A DNA stretch of 64,000 bases from CAYQJL01 sp964612295 (lineage in GTDB: Bacteria; Eisenbacteria; RBG-16-71-46; CAIMUX01; WJJG01): assembly GCA_964612295.1 (NCBI GenBank), contig CAZTDY010000016.1, positions 1 through 64,000 on the forward strand. The letters run 5' to 3'. Shown here one piece after another: positions 43,223 through 52,423 of the stretch. The notes beneath the pieces were generated by a model. It saw only the letters and a program-made list of their open reading frames with translations. It did no database searches and was not told where the DNA came from. The translations under genes and the position numbers were made by a program. Position 1 is the first letter of the stretch, and the number at the start of each line of letters is the position of its first letter.

Positions 43223-44713
43223 ATGCCCCGTCTATGCCTAACCGGACTGGTTTTGCTTCTCTCGGCGGCCCTGCCAGCGACGGCTGCCACACATCTCCTG
43301 TATCCCGACGGATCCGGGGACTACGCCACCATTCAGGACGCGATCAACGGCGCCGGCGGCGGCGACGTCATCGAATTGGCGGACGGGACCTATACCGGGG
43401 TCGGCAATCAGGACATGAGCTTTGAGGGCAAGGCGATCACCGTGCGCTCGCAGAGCGGAAACCCGGCCGCCTGCATCATCGACCTCCAGGCCAATGCGGC
43501 CGATCCGCATCGGGCGTTTTCCTTCACCTCCGGAGAGGGTGCGGCATCGGTTCTCGAGGCGATCACCATTGAGAATGGGTACATCAGCCCTGGTGGTGGT
43601 GCGGTCTACATCGACCACTCCTCCCCCACGATCTCCGCCTGCACCTTTCGGAACAACACAGCCCACGGCGGCGGCGCGATGTGGGTCTACAACGGCTCTA
43701 CCCCCGACATCCTGGGCTGCGTCTTCGACGGCAACGCCTGTACCGGGCAAAACGGCGGCGGTCTCCTGATCGGTCAGGCCTCGCACCCTCTGGTCGAGGA
43801 CTGCAGGTTCACCGGCAACATCTCGACGACCTTCGGCGGCGCCATGCTCTGCTACACGAATTCGGAGCCCACGGTGCGCGACTGCCGCTTTCTTGGCAAT
43901 GAGGCCCCCTCCACGGGCGGGGCGGTTTACCTCGGTTGGTCCTCCCATGCGGTGTTTGAGAACTGCCTCTTCGCGGCCAATATCTCCACCCTGGGCGGCG
44001 GAGCGCTCCGCTGCTACGAGAACTCCGACCCGCAGCTGAGCGGGTGCACCTTTCACGCCAACTCCGCGGAGTACGGTGGTGCGGTCTATGCGACCGACAC
44101 CTCCTACCCCACCCTCCAGAATACAATCATCGCCTTCTCCATCCAGGGCGAAGCGATGTACTTCGGTGGCGGCGCACTGGCGAGCCTGACCTGCTGCGAT
44201 CTCTACGGGAATGACGGCGGAGACTGGGTCGCTGAGATCGCCTCGCAATACGGGATCGACGGGAATTTCTCGTCGGATCCGCTCTTCTGCGACGCAGACA
44301 GTTATGACTGCGGCCTCCAGGAGCAATCCCCCTGCGCGCCGGAAAACAACCCCGGGTGCGGACTCGTGGGCCAGGGAGGGGTCGGCTGCGGATCACAAGG
44401 GATCGAGGATGACCCCAGCGACCAGCTGCAGTTGAAGGCGTATGCCCTTCCCAATCCAAGCCGCGGCCGCGTGGCGATCCACTACGAGGTGCCGTTTTTG
44501 CCCGGCCCCGGCGCGGAGGTGGAGCTTGCGATCTATGACGCGAGCGGGCGGCTCATGCGCAACCTCGCCCCGGGCGTAGCCGAGGGGGGACATCACCAGA
44601 CAACCTGGGACGGAGCCGGGCGGGACGGGCAGCCGGTCGCCGAGGGGATCTACTTCTTCCGTCTGAAGGTGGCTGGCAATATCGTGACGCGCCACCTGGT
44701 CATTCTCGACTAG
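43223..44713 (+). CDS. Secreted parallel beta-helix protein with FlgD-like C-terminal domain
   Basis: A 496-residue exported protein. The signal peptide spans about 1-22 (cleavage near LPATAA), then one beta-helix module opens with PDGSGDYATIQDAINGA and runs through repeated GGA-V/L coils to the cap GCGLVGQGGVGC. The last 90 residues form a FlgD-like Ig domain (ALPNPSRGRVAIHYEVP, then GIYFFRLKVAG). It is homologous to each module of the 1,099-residue protein just upstream, so it may be a shorter paralogue. GGAAAGGGGG precedes the ATG. Its stop codon shares CTAG with the convergent TPR gene. No catalytic residues seen; a surface or matrix role is likely. Confidence 0.83.
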   Translation: MPRLCLTGLVLLLSAALPATAATHLLYPDGSGDYATIQDAINGAGGGDVIELADGTYTGVGNQDMSFEGKAITVRSQSGNPAACIIDLQANAADPHRAFSFTSGEGAASVLEAITIENGYISPGGGAVYIDHSSPTISACTFRNNTAHGGGAMWVYNGSTPDILGCVFDGNACTGQNGGGLLIGQASHPLVEDCRFTGNISTTFGGAMLCYTNSEPTVRDCRFLGNEAPSTGGAVYLGWSSHAVFENCLFAANISTLGGGALRCYENSDPQLSGCTFHANSAEYGGAVYATDTSYPTLQNTIIAFSIQGEAMYFGGGALASLTCCDLYGNDGGDWVAEIASQYGIDGNFSSDPLFCDADSYDCGLQEQSPCAPENNPGCGLVGQGGVGCGSQGIEDDPSDQLQLKAYALPNPSRGRVAIHYEVPFLPGPGAEVELAIYDASGRLMRNLAPGVAEGGHHQTTWDGAGRDGQPVAEGIYFFRLKVAGNIVTRHLVILD

Positions 44714-45744
44714 CGCGCCTTGCGAAGCTCCTGCACGCGCGTCTCGAGGGTCTCGAATCCGGCCGGATCCCACTTGCGCATCCCGGCCTCCTTGAGACGC
44801 GAGAGAGCCTCTCGCATGAGGTCGTAGGCCTCCTCCGTCTTGCCCCCCGCCACGGCGAGCTCGGCGAGTTCTCTCGCCGCATGTCCCACCCACTCGGCCG
44901 TGTCGGGACTGCGATCGCGCTCGTAGCGTTGCGTGGCTCGCAGGTGGACGTCGGTCAGCCACTCGTGGGCAATCCCGGCCTCTCCCACCACGCGGTGCGC
45001 ATGGCCAACCGACCAGTCAGCCACCAGCTTGGCGTGGTCGCTCCCGCCTCGGTAGTGATACTCGCGCGCCGTGATCAGTGCCTGGAGTGAATCCTCGTAT
45101 CGGCCGAGGTCGTCATAGGTCCAACCGAGGTTGTTCCACAGCGGTCCCAGCCACTCCTCGTGTCCGCCCGCCTCGGCGGCGGCGATGCCCTTCTTGCCCC
45201 AGACAACCTGGGTTTCCAGGTCGGCGGCGATCGCAACCATGTGGGCGGCGTTGACCGCGCGCTCATGGAGGTCATGGGCCAGGCAGTACTCGTAGAGTTC
45301 GATGAAGGTCTGGGTGGCCGCCTCTCGCTGGCCGGCCTCGCGCTGATAGACCCCCAGGACGAGCCGGTAGCGGCTCCAGCCCAGCGGTTCCGACTCCTGA
45401 GCAAGAGCAGCCGCCTGATTGAGCCAGGACTCGCCCTTCTCACCATCACCGGTGATGCTGTAGCTGCGGGCGACCTGCGCCAGAGCCTCGATGCGTGTAC
45501 TGCGCCGCCCCTCTTCCTCGGCAGCCTTCGCGGCCTCCTCGTAGACTCGACGTGCGTCGTCGTAACTCCGACTCCGGAACAGCTGATCTCCGGTCTCCAG
45601 CATTGCCTGGCTGCCTTCTACCTCCGGGGTCGGCGCCGCCACGGGTCGTGGAGGGGCGCCCTGCCGTTTGCATCCGTGGCCTGCTCCTGCGATCAGGAGG
45701 AGGATGATAGCGAGATGGACCGGCGCCCGCTTTGTCGCGCTCAT
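44710..45744 (-). CDS. TPR-repeat lipoprotein
   Basis: A 344-residue predicted lipoprotein: signal peptide with lipobox near AGHGC (Cys at about 25), a Pro-rich linker (about 30-40), then five to seven TPR-like helical hairpins (GDQLFRSRSYDDARRVYEEA, IEALAQVARSYSITGDGEKG, NNLGWTYDDLGRYEDSLQAL and others) to the end. Such proteins scaffold complexes on the inner face of the outer membrane or in the periplasm. The ATG at 45744 is preferred over a GTG at 45771 that lacks a site. It is last in a minus-strand run with the propeller-like and S55-like genes, suggesting related work. Confidence 0.75.
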   Translation of the reverse strand: MSATKRAPVHLAIILLLIAGAGHGCKRQGAPPRPVAAPTPEVEGSQAMLETGDQLFRSRSYDDARRVYEEAAKAAEEEGRRSTRIEALAQVARSYSITGDGEKGESWLNQAAALAQESEPLGWSRYRLVLGVYQREAGQREAATQTFIELYEYCLAHDLHERAVNAAHMVAIAADLETQVVWGKKGIAAAEAGGHEEWLGPLWNNLGWTYDDLGRYEDSLQALITAREYHYRGGSDHAKLVADWSVGHAHRVVGEAGIAHEWLTDVHLRATQRYERDRSPDTAEWVGHAARELAELAVAGGKTEEAYDLMREALSRLKEAGMRKWDPAGFETLETRVQELRKAR

Positions 45745-45810
45745 GGCAAGCCTCTCCCCCGGTTGGTTCACAACCGGAGCTCTGTGGTTAGCGGATACAG
45801 GCGGATAGGG

Positions 45811-47958
45811 CTAGTCGGTGCGAATGGCCGCGGGTAGCGGCAAGCGCGTGACGGCCAGATGCCCGGCCTCGTCCGAGGCACGCACGCCGACCACCGAGAT
45901 GGGATCACCCTCGTCGGTTTCCGGCAGCGGCACGCGGAAGCTCTCTTCCGATCCGTCGAAGAGACCATCTTGGGGCAGCATCATGCGCCACCCCTCCCCG
46001 TTCAGGGAGAACTCGAGCCCCGCAATGCGGCTGTTGGCGTCCTTGGCCGTACCGGACAGTTCCCAGATCCCGCCCGATTGACTGAGCTGCACATTTTGGA
46101 GGACGGGAACGGAGTTGTCGATCTGAAAAGGCGGGCTCACGGCCTCGCGGACCAGGCCCTGCTCGGGAGGATTCCCCTCTTCGTCGCGTCCGATGACTTT
46201 GAGCTCGTACCATCCTTCAGGCCAAGCGGAGGCATCCCAGCTGTAGGCCCGCTGGGCCAGGTCGAGTTTCAGGGGCAGGTATCCGCCCTCCTCGAGCCCC
46301 CGAAGGTAGAGGTCGAAACGGAGCGGATCGTCATCCGGATCGGCCGCGCTCCAGATCGCGGTGCGCAAGCTGCGTGCCCAGTGACCGGCACGGTCGAGGC
46401 TCGCCGCAGAGGACCGCATGGCGTCATTGAGCGTGTAGTCGACCTGCACGCCCCCCGGAAGCGTCTGACGAACAGGCCCGCCCATCGGCGACCCGTTTCC
46501 TTGGAGTTCAGCCGCCTTGTCCGAGACCCGCACATCCCAGAGGCGCGGGGCCCGGTTCGGACCGCGATAGGGAATCCGAATGGAACGGAGCTCGAAGTGG
46601 TCATCGGCCGCGGAGCTCATCTCATACCGAAGCTGGAGATATCGCGCGCCCGGGCTTGCGATCTTTCCGCCGGCGAGCGCCGTCCACTCACTCCAGGTTT
46701 CACCCTGCTCCTGAATGTGGCCGCTTCGGGTCAGACAGGTTGCGCTTCCCTCGCCCAAGGCCAGCCAATCGGGGATGCCCCAGGTGGCCGTCTGCCCAGC
46801 ATCCAGGACATGGCTCTCATAGGCGCCCGCCCGCGGCCTGGACCAATCGAGCATGTAGACGGACCCGCCGCTGCCGGTACCCAGGAACACGCGATCCCCA
46901 CTCGTGGCGATCGAGAGCAGCTGGGCCTCTGCCAGGTCGGCCAGCCGCGTTGCGTTCCAGGCCTCATCCAGATGATAGAGAACCCCGTTCTGGGCGGTGC
47001 CGACCAAGACGCCGCCCCCGGGCGCAGAAACCAGACAGAGAATGTTCTCCTCGGAGCAGTGCCATACCGCGCGCACGAGACCGTTGGGCAGGCGTTCGTA
47101 GAGGGTGGGTCCCCCGTTGCCGTTGGGGTGCACCTCAATGGCCCCCATGATCATGCCCTCTTTGGTCTCGGTCATCTGACCGTTGCCGAAGCCGGGATCC
47201 TGTCCGTTGGCGGCAAAGAGCACACGACCGTCATCCAGCGGCAGAATCGCAGCGACCTCCTCGACCGACGTGTCGTAGAGCACCTCGGTTTCCCCGTTCG
47301 AGGGATCCACCGAGACCAGCAGGCCACGGCCGTCCGTGCCGCATAGAAGCTTGCCCTGCCACCAGGAGAGGGTCGTGGCATGAATGTCGGGCAGTCCGCC
47401 GACGCGCACGCTTTCACCATCCGGGACGATTCTGTAGATCTCACCGCTCTCGCCGACCGCGGCATAGATTTCACCATCCGGAGCCGCGAGCAAGTCCCAC
47501 ACGAGCCCCTCGGGAAGATCGAGGATCGTCTCGAGCCCGCTTCCCTCGCTGTAGCGCTGAACGGTCCCGTTCGGCGCTCCGGACAGGTAGAGGTCGCCGG
47601 AGGCATCCTTCGTGAGCGCGAAGAGCTCGTACTCGAAGGTCTCCTGAAGACGTTCCCAATCGCCGTTCGGTCGGATGCGATAGAGCACACCTTCGCTTCC
47701 GGTCGCCGCATATACGCCACCGTCCCCATCAGGAACGAGCGACCAGATGAAGTGGGCCTCCCCCGAGAAGACCTGCTCCGAGACGGGTGCAGGACGCAAG
47801 CCGCCCTCGCTGCTGACGGCCAGGTCGGTCAGCTCGCCCTGGAGGAAATCGGCCTGGGTTCCGAGGACGAATTCCTGGTTGCGCGCAACCGAGACCGGAC
47901 AGAACACCACGCTGGCCGCAAGTGCGATCAGCAGCAATCGAGAGCTTCTCATCGTCAT
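45811..47958 (-). CDS. Secreted propeller-like repeat protein
   Basis: A 715-residue exported protein. The ATG at 47958 has AAAGGGAAG close upstream and gives a good signal peptide (cleavage after SVA near 22); ATGs at 47976 and 47952 are also in frame. Residues 60-400 hold repeated WSLVPDGDGGVYAATGSEGV-like units, each with a D-G-x-x-Y-A/L strand pattern, typical of NHL/SMP-30-like beta-propellers. The C-terminal 300 residues include Ig-like strands (GWYELKVIGRDEEGN, then AGLEFSLNGEGW). No enzyme motif. It lies between the TPR lipoprotein and S55-like genes, all minus, with short gaps. Confidence 0.7.
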   Translation of the reverse strand: MTMRSSRLLLIALAASVVFCPVSVARNQEFVLGTQADFLQGELTDLAVSSEGGLRPAPVSEQVFSGEAHFIWSLVPDGDGGVYAATGSEGVLYRIRPNGDWERLQETFEYELFALTKDASGDLYLSGAPNGTVQRYSEGSGLETILDLPEGLVWDLLAAPDGEIYAAVGESGEIYRIVPDGESVRVGGLPDIHATTLSWWQGKLLCGTDGRGLLVSVDPSNGETEVLYDTSVEEVAAILPLDDGRVLFAANGQDPGFGNGQMTETKEGMIMGAIEVHPNGNGGPTLYERLPNGLVRAVWHCSEENILCLVSAPGGGVLVGTAQNGVLYHLDEAWNATRLADLAEAQLLSIATSGDRVFLGTGSGGSVYMLDWSRPRAGAYESHVLDAGQTATWGIPDWLALGEGSATCLTRSGHIQEQGETWSEWTALAGGKIASPGARYLQLRYEMSSAADDHFELRSIRIPYRGPNRAPRLWDVRVSDKAAELQGNGSPMGGPVRQTLPGGVQVDYTLNDAMRSSAASLDRAGHWARSLRTAIWSAADPDDDPLRFDLYLRGLEEGGYLPLKLDLAQRAYSWDASAWPEGWYELKVIGRDEEGNPPEQGLVREAVSPPFQIDNSVPVLQNVQLSQSGGIWELSGTAKDANSRIAGLEFSLNGEGWRMMLPQDGLFDGSEESFRVPLPETDEGDPISVVGVRASDEAGHLAVTRLPLPAAIRTD

Positions 47959-47997
47959 CGTCTTCCCTTTCGACATCCATCGCGTCGCAGGCGGTGC

Positions 47998-49851
47998 CTA
48001 CTGCTCAACAACGGCCTGCACGGCAAGGCCGCCCAGAATGACATCGTCAGTATCCAAAACGACCTCGGTCAGGAGCCGGCGAGCGACGGGCTGCACCTCT
48101 CCCCCCGTGGTCCCCGAACTCAGGGCGCTCCACTTCGACAGGGGCATGGAGGAGATCTCCTGTCCCCGCAAGAGCAAACCGCGGGACGGCCCATACACAC
48201 GAACGATCAGCTGGTCGTTCGCCGGGAACTCTTCGATCAACTGGACGAGATGGTCGAAGTCGCGAGGCCGGTATCGTTCCGGCGCCTGATCGCGGTCCCA
48301 CTCAAAAAAGGCGTAGGCCGATCCCACCATCACCGTGACCTGTTGAGAGCGCAGATCATCCGGAAGGGTCACCTCGACCCGGCGCGTCTCCTCTCCGCCC
48401 AGGTGCCGCCGCAGGTGAATCTCGACCGGCAGACGTCCACCCGGCTCGAACGTCTCCTGCGGGATTCGAATGCGATCGATCTCCGCGGCCCGGAGTTCGT
48501 CATCCAGCCGGATCTCCACGTGGATGTCCGAGAGCGCAAATGGACTGAACGTATTCGCCGTTAGAAAACTGACCGGCGCGAGGATATCGGCGCCCACGGT
48601 CTGTGCCGGACTCAGGGTCCGGAAGAGGTCACGGCGTTCGATAGTCCGTCCGTCCGGAAGGGTGAGGCGCAGGTGGCTTTCGAGCGTGGACACCCCCAGC
48701 GCATACTCCTCAGACACCAGCGTCGCCCCCACCGCCATGTTCAGCAGCGTGGGGGTCAGGAATTCGTGCTGGGCCACATGGAACTGGAAGGTGCGATCGC
48801 GCGGCTCGTCCGGGTCGCTCCTATCCGCATCCTTGAGGACTAAGGTCAGCGGGATCTGCTCAGCTTGAGCCCCCATCCGCGCCGAGACCCCGGGACGTTT
48901 GTCGGCAATCACCGCGCCCACCTGCGGGCCGGAGGTTCCGATCTTGAACGAGACTCGCCGGCTGGGCACGACCGTGTGGATTCTCGCCCGGCTCACCGGC
49001 ACCGATAGGACCCCCGTCTGCAGGAACGGATGGCCCAGCGCATAGATTCGATCTCCGTCGGCCCAGGTGACCGTTCCGATCGCCGCCGCGGACGCATCCC
49101 CCCAGAGAAGATTGAGGGCGATGGCATCGCCGGGCCTCAGTGAACGCGGCCACTCTTCATCGGAAATCGGGCCACTCGCCGTACCCGAGGCGGGTGCGGC
49201 AGCCATCGGCACCAGATTGAGGCCGCTCGCTTCGAAGAGCGGGGCAAGACTCTCGCCGATTGCAGGCGGACCGGACCACAGAAGCGGCAGTCCAATTGGA
49301 GCGTAGTCGGGCAGAGAGGCAGAGCGGGTGTTCCCCGCCAACAGGGCAGCCCACTCGCCGGTGGCGCAGAGCCGTTGCCATTCGGGGAACGGCGGCATCT
49401 TCGAGGAGCGAGGTGCAAGCTGCGGAGGTTCCGAGTGCGCATCCTCGCGGGGCGCTTCATCGAAGTAAGGATCGAGCGCAGAGCGCATTTCGACGAAGGG
49501 TGTGATCCCGCCGATCGCCTCTCGCGTCTCGGTGAAGGCGAAGGCCAGAGCACCCAGCAAACGGCCTTCAATGAAGACGGGGCTGCCGCTCATCCCCTGG
49601 GCGATTCCGGTCCGCTCGAGTTCGCCCAGCCCCCGCGCAAGCACGATCTGACTGCCGGGCGTGGAGGTTGCGTAGACGTCCAGAATCTCCAGATCCAAGG
49701 TGTCGGCCTCGAATCCGTGGAGAACGGTCACAGCCTGGGCGTGCTGCCCAGGTCGAACGTCTTCGAGCGGATAGAGCTCGACCCCCTCCGCCCCGGATCC
49801 ACTCACCGCGCCGAGCGCCCAGAGCAGCAAGCCTGTTCGTACGATTTGCAT
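47998..49851 (-). CDS. SpoIVB peptidase S55-like exported protein
   Basis: A 617-residue protein with an N-terminal signal (about 5-22) and a domain like the S55 peptidase of SpoIVB. GIAQGMSGSPV at 83-92 holds the Ser in the family's GMSGSP context, with the surrounding LARGLGELERTG strand and the later YALGHPFLQTGVLSVPVSRARI. SpoIVB is a sporulation-control serine peptidase that activates SpoIVFB; no spore genes occur here, so the role is likely different, perhaps peptide cutting or scaffolding in the envelope. The remaining 350 residues are beta-rich and unassigned. ATG at 49851 with AGGGA upstream; a TTG is just before. Neighbours: propeller-like and barrel proteins. Confidence 0.78.
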   Translation of the reverse strand: MQIVRTGLLLWALGAVSGSGAEGVELYPLEDVRPGQHAQAVTVLHGFEADTLDLEILDVYATSTPGSQIVLARGLGELERTGIAQGMSGSPVFIEGRLLGALAFAFTETREAIGGITPFVEMRSALDPYFDEAPREDAHSEPPQLAPRSSKMPPFPEWQRLCATGEWAALLAGNTRSASLPDYAPIGLPLLWSGPPAIGESLAPLFEASGLNLVPMAAAPASGTASGPISDEEWPRSLRPGDAIALNLLWGDASAAAIGTVTWADGDRIYALGHPFLQTGVLSVPVSRARIHTVVPSRRVSFKIGTSGPQVGAVIADKRPGVSARMGAQAEQIPLTLVLKDADRSDPDEPRDRTFQFHVAQHEFLTPTLLNMAVGATLVSEEYALGVSTLESHLRLTLPDGRTIERRDLFRTLSPAQTVGADILAPVSFLTANTFSPFALSDIHVEIRLDDELRAAEIDRIRIPQETFEPGGRLPVEIHLRRHLGGEETRRVEVTLPDDLRSQQVTVMVGSAYAFFEWDRDQAPERYRPRDFDHLVQLIEEFPANDQLIVRVYGPSRGLLLRGQEISSMPLSKWSALSSGTTGGEVQPVARRLLTEVVLDTDDVILGGLAVQAVVEQ

Positions 49852-50014
49852 CAATCCCTACCCTCTCGATTGTGGTTCCCTCTTAGGAATCGGCCGCCTT
49901 AGGCGCTTTCCCCCCAAGAGAATAGGGGGATCGGCCCGCTGAGGAGGGCAGGTTGGGGATGTGACCCGACCGCTGCCGGGGGGCAACTGAAGGATCGACG
50001 TGTCTCGCAGGGAC

Positions 50015-50980
50015 CTACAGGAAGTAGATCCGGAAGCCGAAATGGGCCTGCAGGCCGGTGAGATCGATGTCCAGATTATCCGGCGCGAGCGGCTGAAGCT
50101 GCAGAAGATGCGGCCCGTAGGGGTCCACTTCCCCGCCCAGGGTCGCCCGCTCGATCGCCTCGGTCTCTTCCCAATCCAGGAAACCGCGGAACACGTAACT
50201 CTCCTCGCGCCGGAGGCGTTCGAGGGTCGTGGTTCCGTCGCCAAGGTCCACGGGATCCGTATCGGAAATGGAGACCTCACTGGTGGAAACCCAGCTTGTG
50301 TAGTCGACCTTCGCCCAGCGATAGGCGATGTCCAGACAAAGCGTGATCCGGTCCTGAATCATGTATTCGGTAACGAGACCCAACTGCCATCCCTGGCCGT
50401 CTCCTGAGTAGACCACTTCCTCCTTGCGTTCGGTGGCCTCCGTCCCACTCCCGCCGCCGGCGCTGCTACGATGCGTGTGCTCCGCGAGCACTTCCTGCTT
50501 CGTGATGATGAGCGGTCCCCCGGCCAGGAACAGTCTTGTGTCCTCCTGTGGCCGGAAGGGCAATGTGTAGAACAGACGCGCGTGGTAGGCGCTCTGTGAG
50601 AGGTTGATGTTGATCAGCTCGTTGTAGTCCTTGCCGCCGGTCGACCCGCTAGAGATGCCCAGGCCGCCCCCGACCGAAAACTCCATCGGCAAGCTTGCAC
50701 CAAAGGGCAGAGGAAGCGAGAACTCACCCAACGGCAGCGGAATCCGCAGGTCGGCCCAAAAACTCCAGCCGTAGGTGAGCCGGTCGACCGTCGACCAGCC
50801 CTGGTCATCCAGAAACTCGTTTCCGCTTCCGACGATCCTGTCGTTGATCGTGTCCAGAGCATACCCTGAGTATCCGCCGCTTCCGCCGAGACTAAATCTG
50901 CCGATGGGGTCGTCCGCTCCGGCAAGCGGGCAGATGAATGTCATTGCACCCAACAGTACGACCCAAATGGACAGCTTCAT
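50015..50980 (-). CDS. Predicted outer-membrane beta-barrel protein
   Basis: A 321-residue exported protein of unrecognised specific family. The ATG at 50980 follows GGAGGT and leads to a signal peptide (about 1-21). The rest shows alternating barrel strands (YGWSFWADLRIPL, LFYTLPFRPQEDTRLFLAGG, TLCLDIAYRWAKVDY) and ends with an aromatic-flanked final strand ending in FRIYFL, which fits the terminal signature recognised by the BAM machinery. It is the first gene of a minus-strand run leading to the S55-like gene, with a short CCCCC/GGGGG hairpin (49909-49930) in the gap. Confidence 0.7.
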   Translation of the reverse strand: MKLSIWVVLLGAMTFICPLAGADDPIGRFSLGGSGGYSGYALDTINDRIVGSGNEFLDDQGWSTVDRLTYGWSFWADLRIPLPLGEFSLPLPFGASLPMEFSVGGGLGISSGSTGGKDYNELININLSQSAYHARLFYTLPFRPQEDTRLFLAGGPLIITKQEVLAEHTHRSSAGGGSGTEATERKEEVVYSGDGQGWQLGLVTEYMIQDRITLCLDIAYRWAKVDYTSWVSTSEVSISDTDPVDLGDGTTTLERLRREESYVFRGFLDWEETEAIERATLGGEVDPYGPHLLQLQPLAPDNLDIDLTGLQAHFGFRIYFL

Positions 50981-51193
50981 GGACACCTCCGTGAACCTCA
51001 TCTCACCGTACCAGCGGCTGAGATACTATCTTTGAGAATTCGCGCCGAAGGGTAGCACGCCCCCAAAACGCATGTCAACGATAGGGCTTGCGCCGCCCCT
51101 TACCTTGCGGCCCGCATGGGGGGCTGCTACGTTCCGACCGATCGCCCAATCCGGGGCGACGGAACGGGGCAGATCGCGAATTTGGTGGAGAGA

Positions 51194-52384
51194 ATGGCGG
51201 ACCACAGATCGGAACAGCGGGCCGAAAACGCCCACAATCCTCCCCTCACGGTGGCCCATTTCGTTTCCCCGTACCTCTTCCAGACCGGCTCCTGGATCCA
51301 TACGCAGCTGACCCATACCCGCGAGACCCGCCCGGTGGTCATCGCCCACAAACTCGATCAGCCCGAGAGATTCCCCTTCGAACCCCTGCACCACGTCACC
51401 GCCGGTTTGGGGTCCTGGGGCAGGCTCTCGCATGGGCTGCGATATTATCTGGGTAAGTATAGTCCCGGTCTCTGCGGACCGGCATTCGATCAGGAGCGGC
51501 CGGCTCTCATCCACGCCCACATGGGCTGGGAGGGAGCGCGGGCGGTGCCCGTCGCCCAGGCTTACGGCCTGCCGCTGATCACCTCCTTCTACGGTCGCGA
51601 CGCCGGCAGAATGCCCCGCTATCCCTGGTGGCGTGCCTGGTACCGGCGGCTCTTCGCGGCCGGCGACCTGTTCCTGGTGGAGGGCCCGCACCTCGGACGG
51701 ATGTTGGAGAAGATCGGGTGCCCTCGGCGCAAGATCCGCGTTTTGCACCTGGGCATCGACCTCGGCCGGATTCCGTTCCGGCCTCGGAATCCTGAGCCGA
51801 ACCGAACGCTTGAGCTCCTGGTCAGCTCCAGTTTCCGTCCCAAGAAGGGTGTGCGCGTCGCGATCCGTGCCTTCGCCGCTGTGGCGAAGCGGTATCCACA
51901 CATACAGTTGCGCATTCTGGGTGATGGGCCGGAGCGGTCCCTCATTCAGGAGAGCATCCGCCGGCGGCACCTGACCAAACGAGTGACCCTGGAAGGTTAC
52001 GTTCCCTACGACCGCCACCTGCAGGCGCTTCAGGAAGCGGATCTCTTCATCGCCCCAAGCCGGACCGCGGCGGATGGCGACTCCGAGGGCGGTGCTCCCG
52101 TGGCCCTGATCGAGGCCCAGGCCGCGGGCCTGCCGATCCTGTCGACCCGCCACGCGGACATCCCCGAGATCGTCGAGGACGCGACGAGCGGGCTTCTCTC
52201 CCCCGAGTTCGACGATGAAGCCCTCGCGAGAAACCTGGAGTGGATGCTGGAGCATCTGGACGTCTGGGAGGCGATGGGTCGCGCGGGTCGCGCCCGGATG
52301 GAAGAGGAGTTCGACGCCGACAGGCAGGGCTCAAGGGCCGCGGAGCTGTACCGGTCTGTGGTCAGGTCCGGGCCATCTCAATGA
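51194..52384 (+). CDS. Glycosyltransferase family 4 (GT-B) protein
   Basis: A 396-residue GT4-type glycosyltransferase. The N-terminal acceptor domain includes TVAHFVSPYLFQTGSWIHTQ and the PALIHAHMGWEGA motif; the C-terminal nucleotide-sugar domain carries SSFRPKKGVRVAIRAFA and EGGAPVALIEAQAAGLPILSTRHADIPEI, where the E(x7)E motif is the classical GT4 donor signature. It probably adds a sugar to an LPS or capsule precursor; acceptor unknown. The ATG at 51194 was chosen because the sequence before it has no alignment to the family; an earlier ATG at 51116 is possible. It stands alone on the plus strand between minus-strand runs. Confidence 0.88.
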   Translation: MADHRSEQRAENAHNPPLTVAHFVSPYLFQTGSWIHTQLTHTRETRPVVIAHKLDQPERFPFEPLHHVTAGLGSWGRLSHGLRYYLGKYSPGLCGPAFDQERPALIHAHMGWEGARAVPVAQAYGLPLITSFYGRDAGRMPRYPWWRAWYRRLFAAGDLFLVEGPHLGRMLEKIGCPRRKIRVLHLGIDLGRIPFRPRNPEPNRTLELLVSSSFRPKKGVRVAIRAFAAVAKRYPHIQLRILGDGPERSLIQESIRRRHLTKRVTLEGYVPYDRHLQALQEADLFIAPSRTAADGDSEGGAPVALIEAQAAGLPILSTRHADIPEIVEDATSGLLSPEFDDEALARNLEWMLEHLDVWEAMGRAGRARMEEEFDADRQGSRAAELYRSVVRSGPSQ

Positions 52385-52423
52385 ATCGCAGCGAATTACG
52401 GCGTTATGGCCTGTCAAGACGCC

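Noticed and set aside
45859..47346. A 495-codon plus-strand frame
   Set aside because: It is antisense to the propeller-like gene, which has a signal peptide and repeats.
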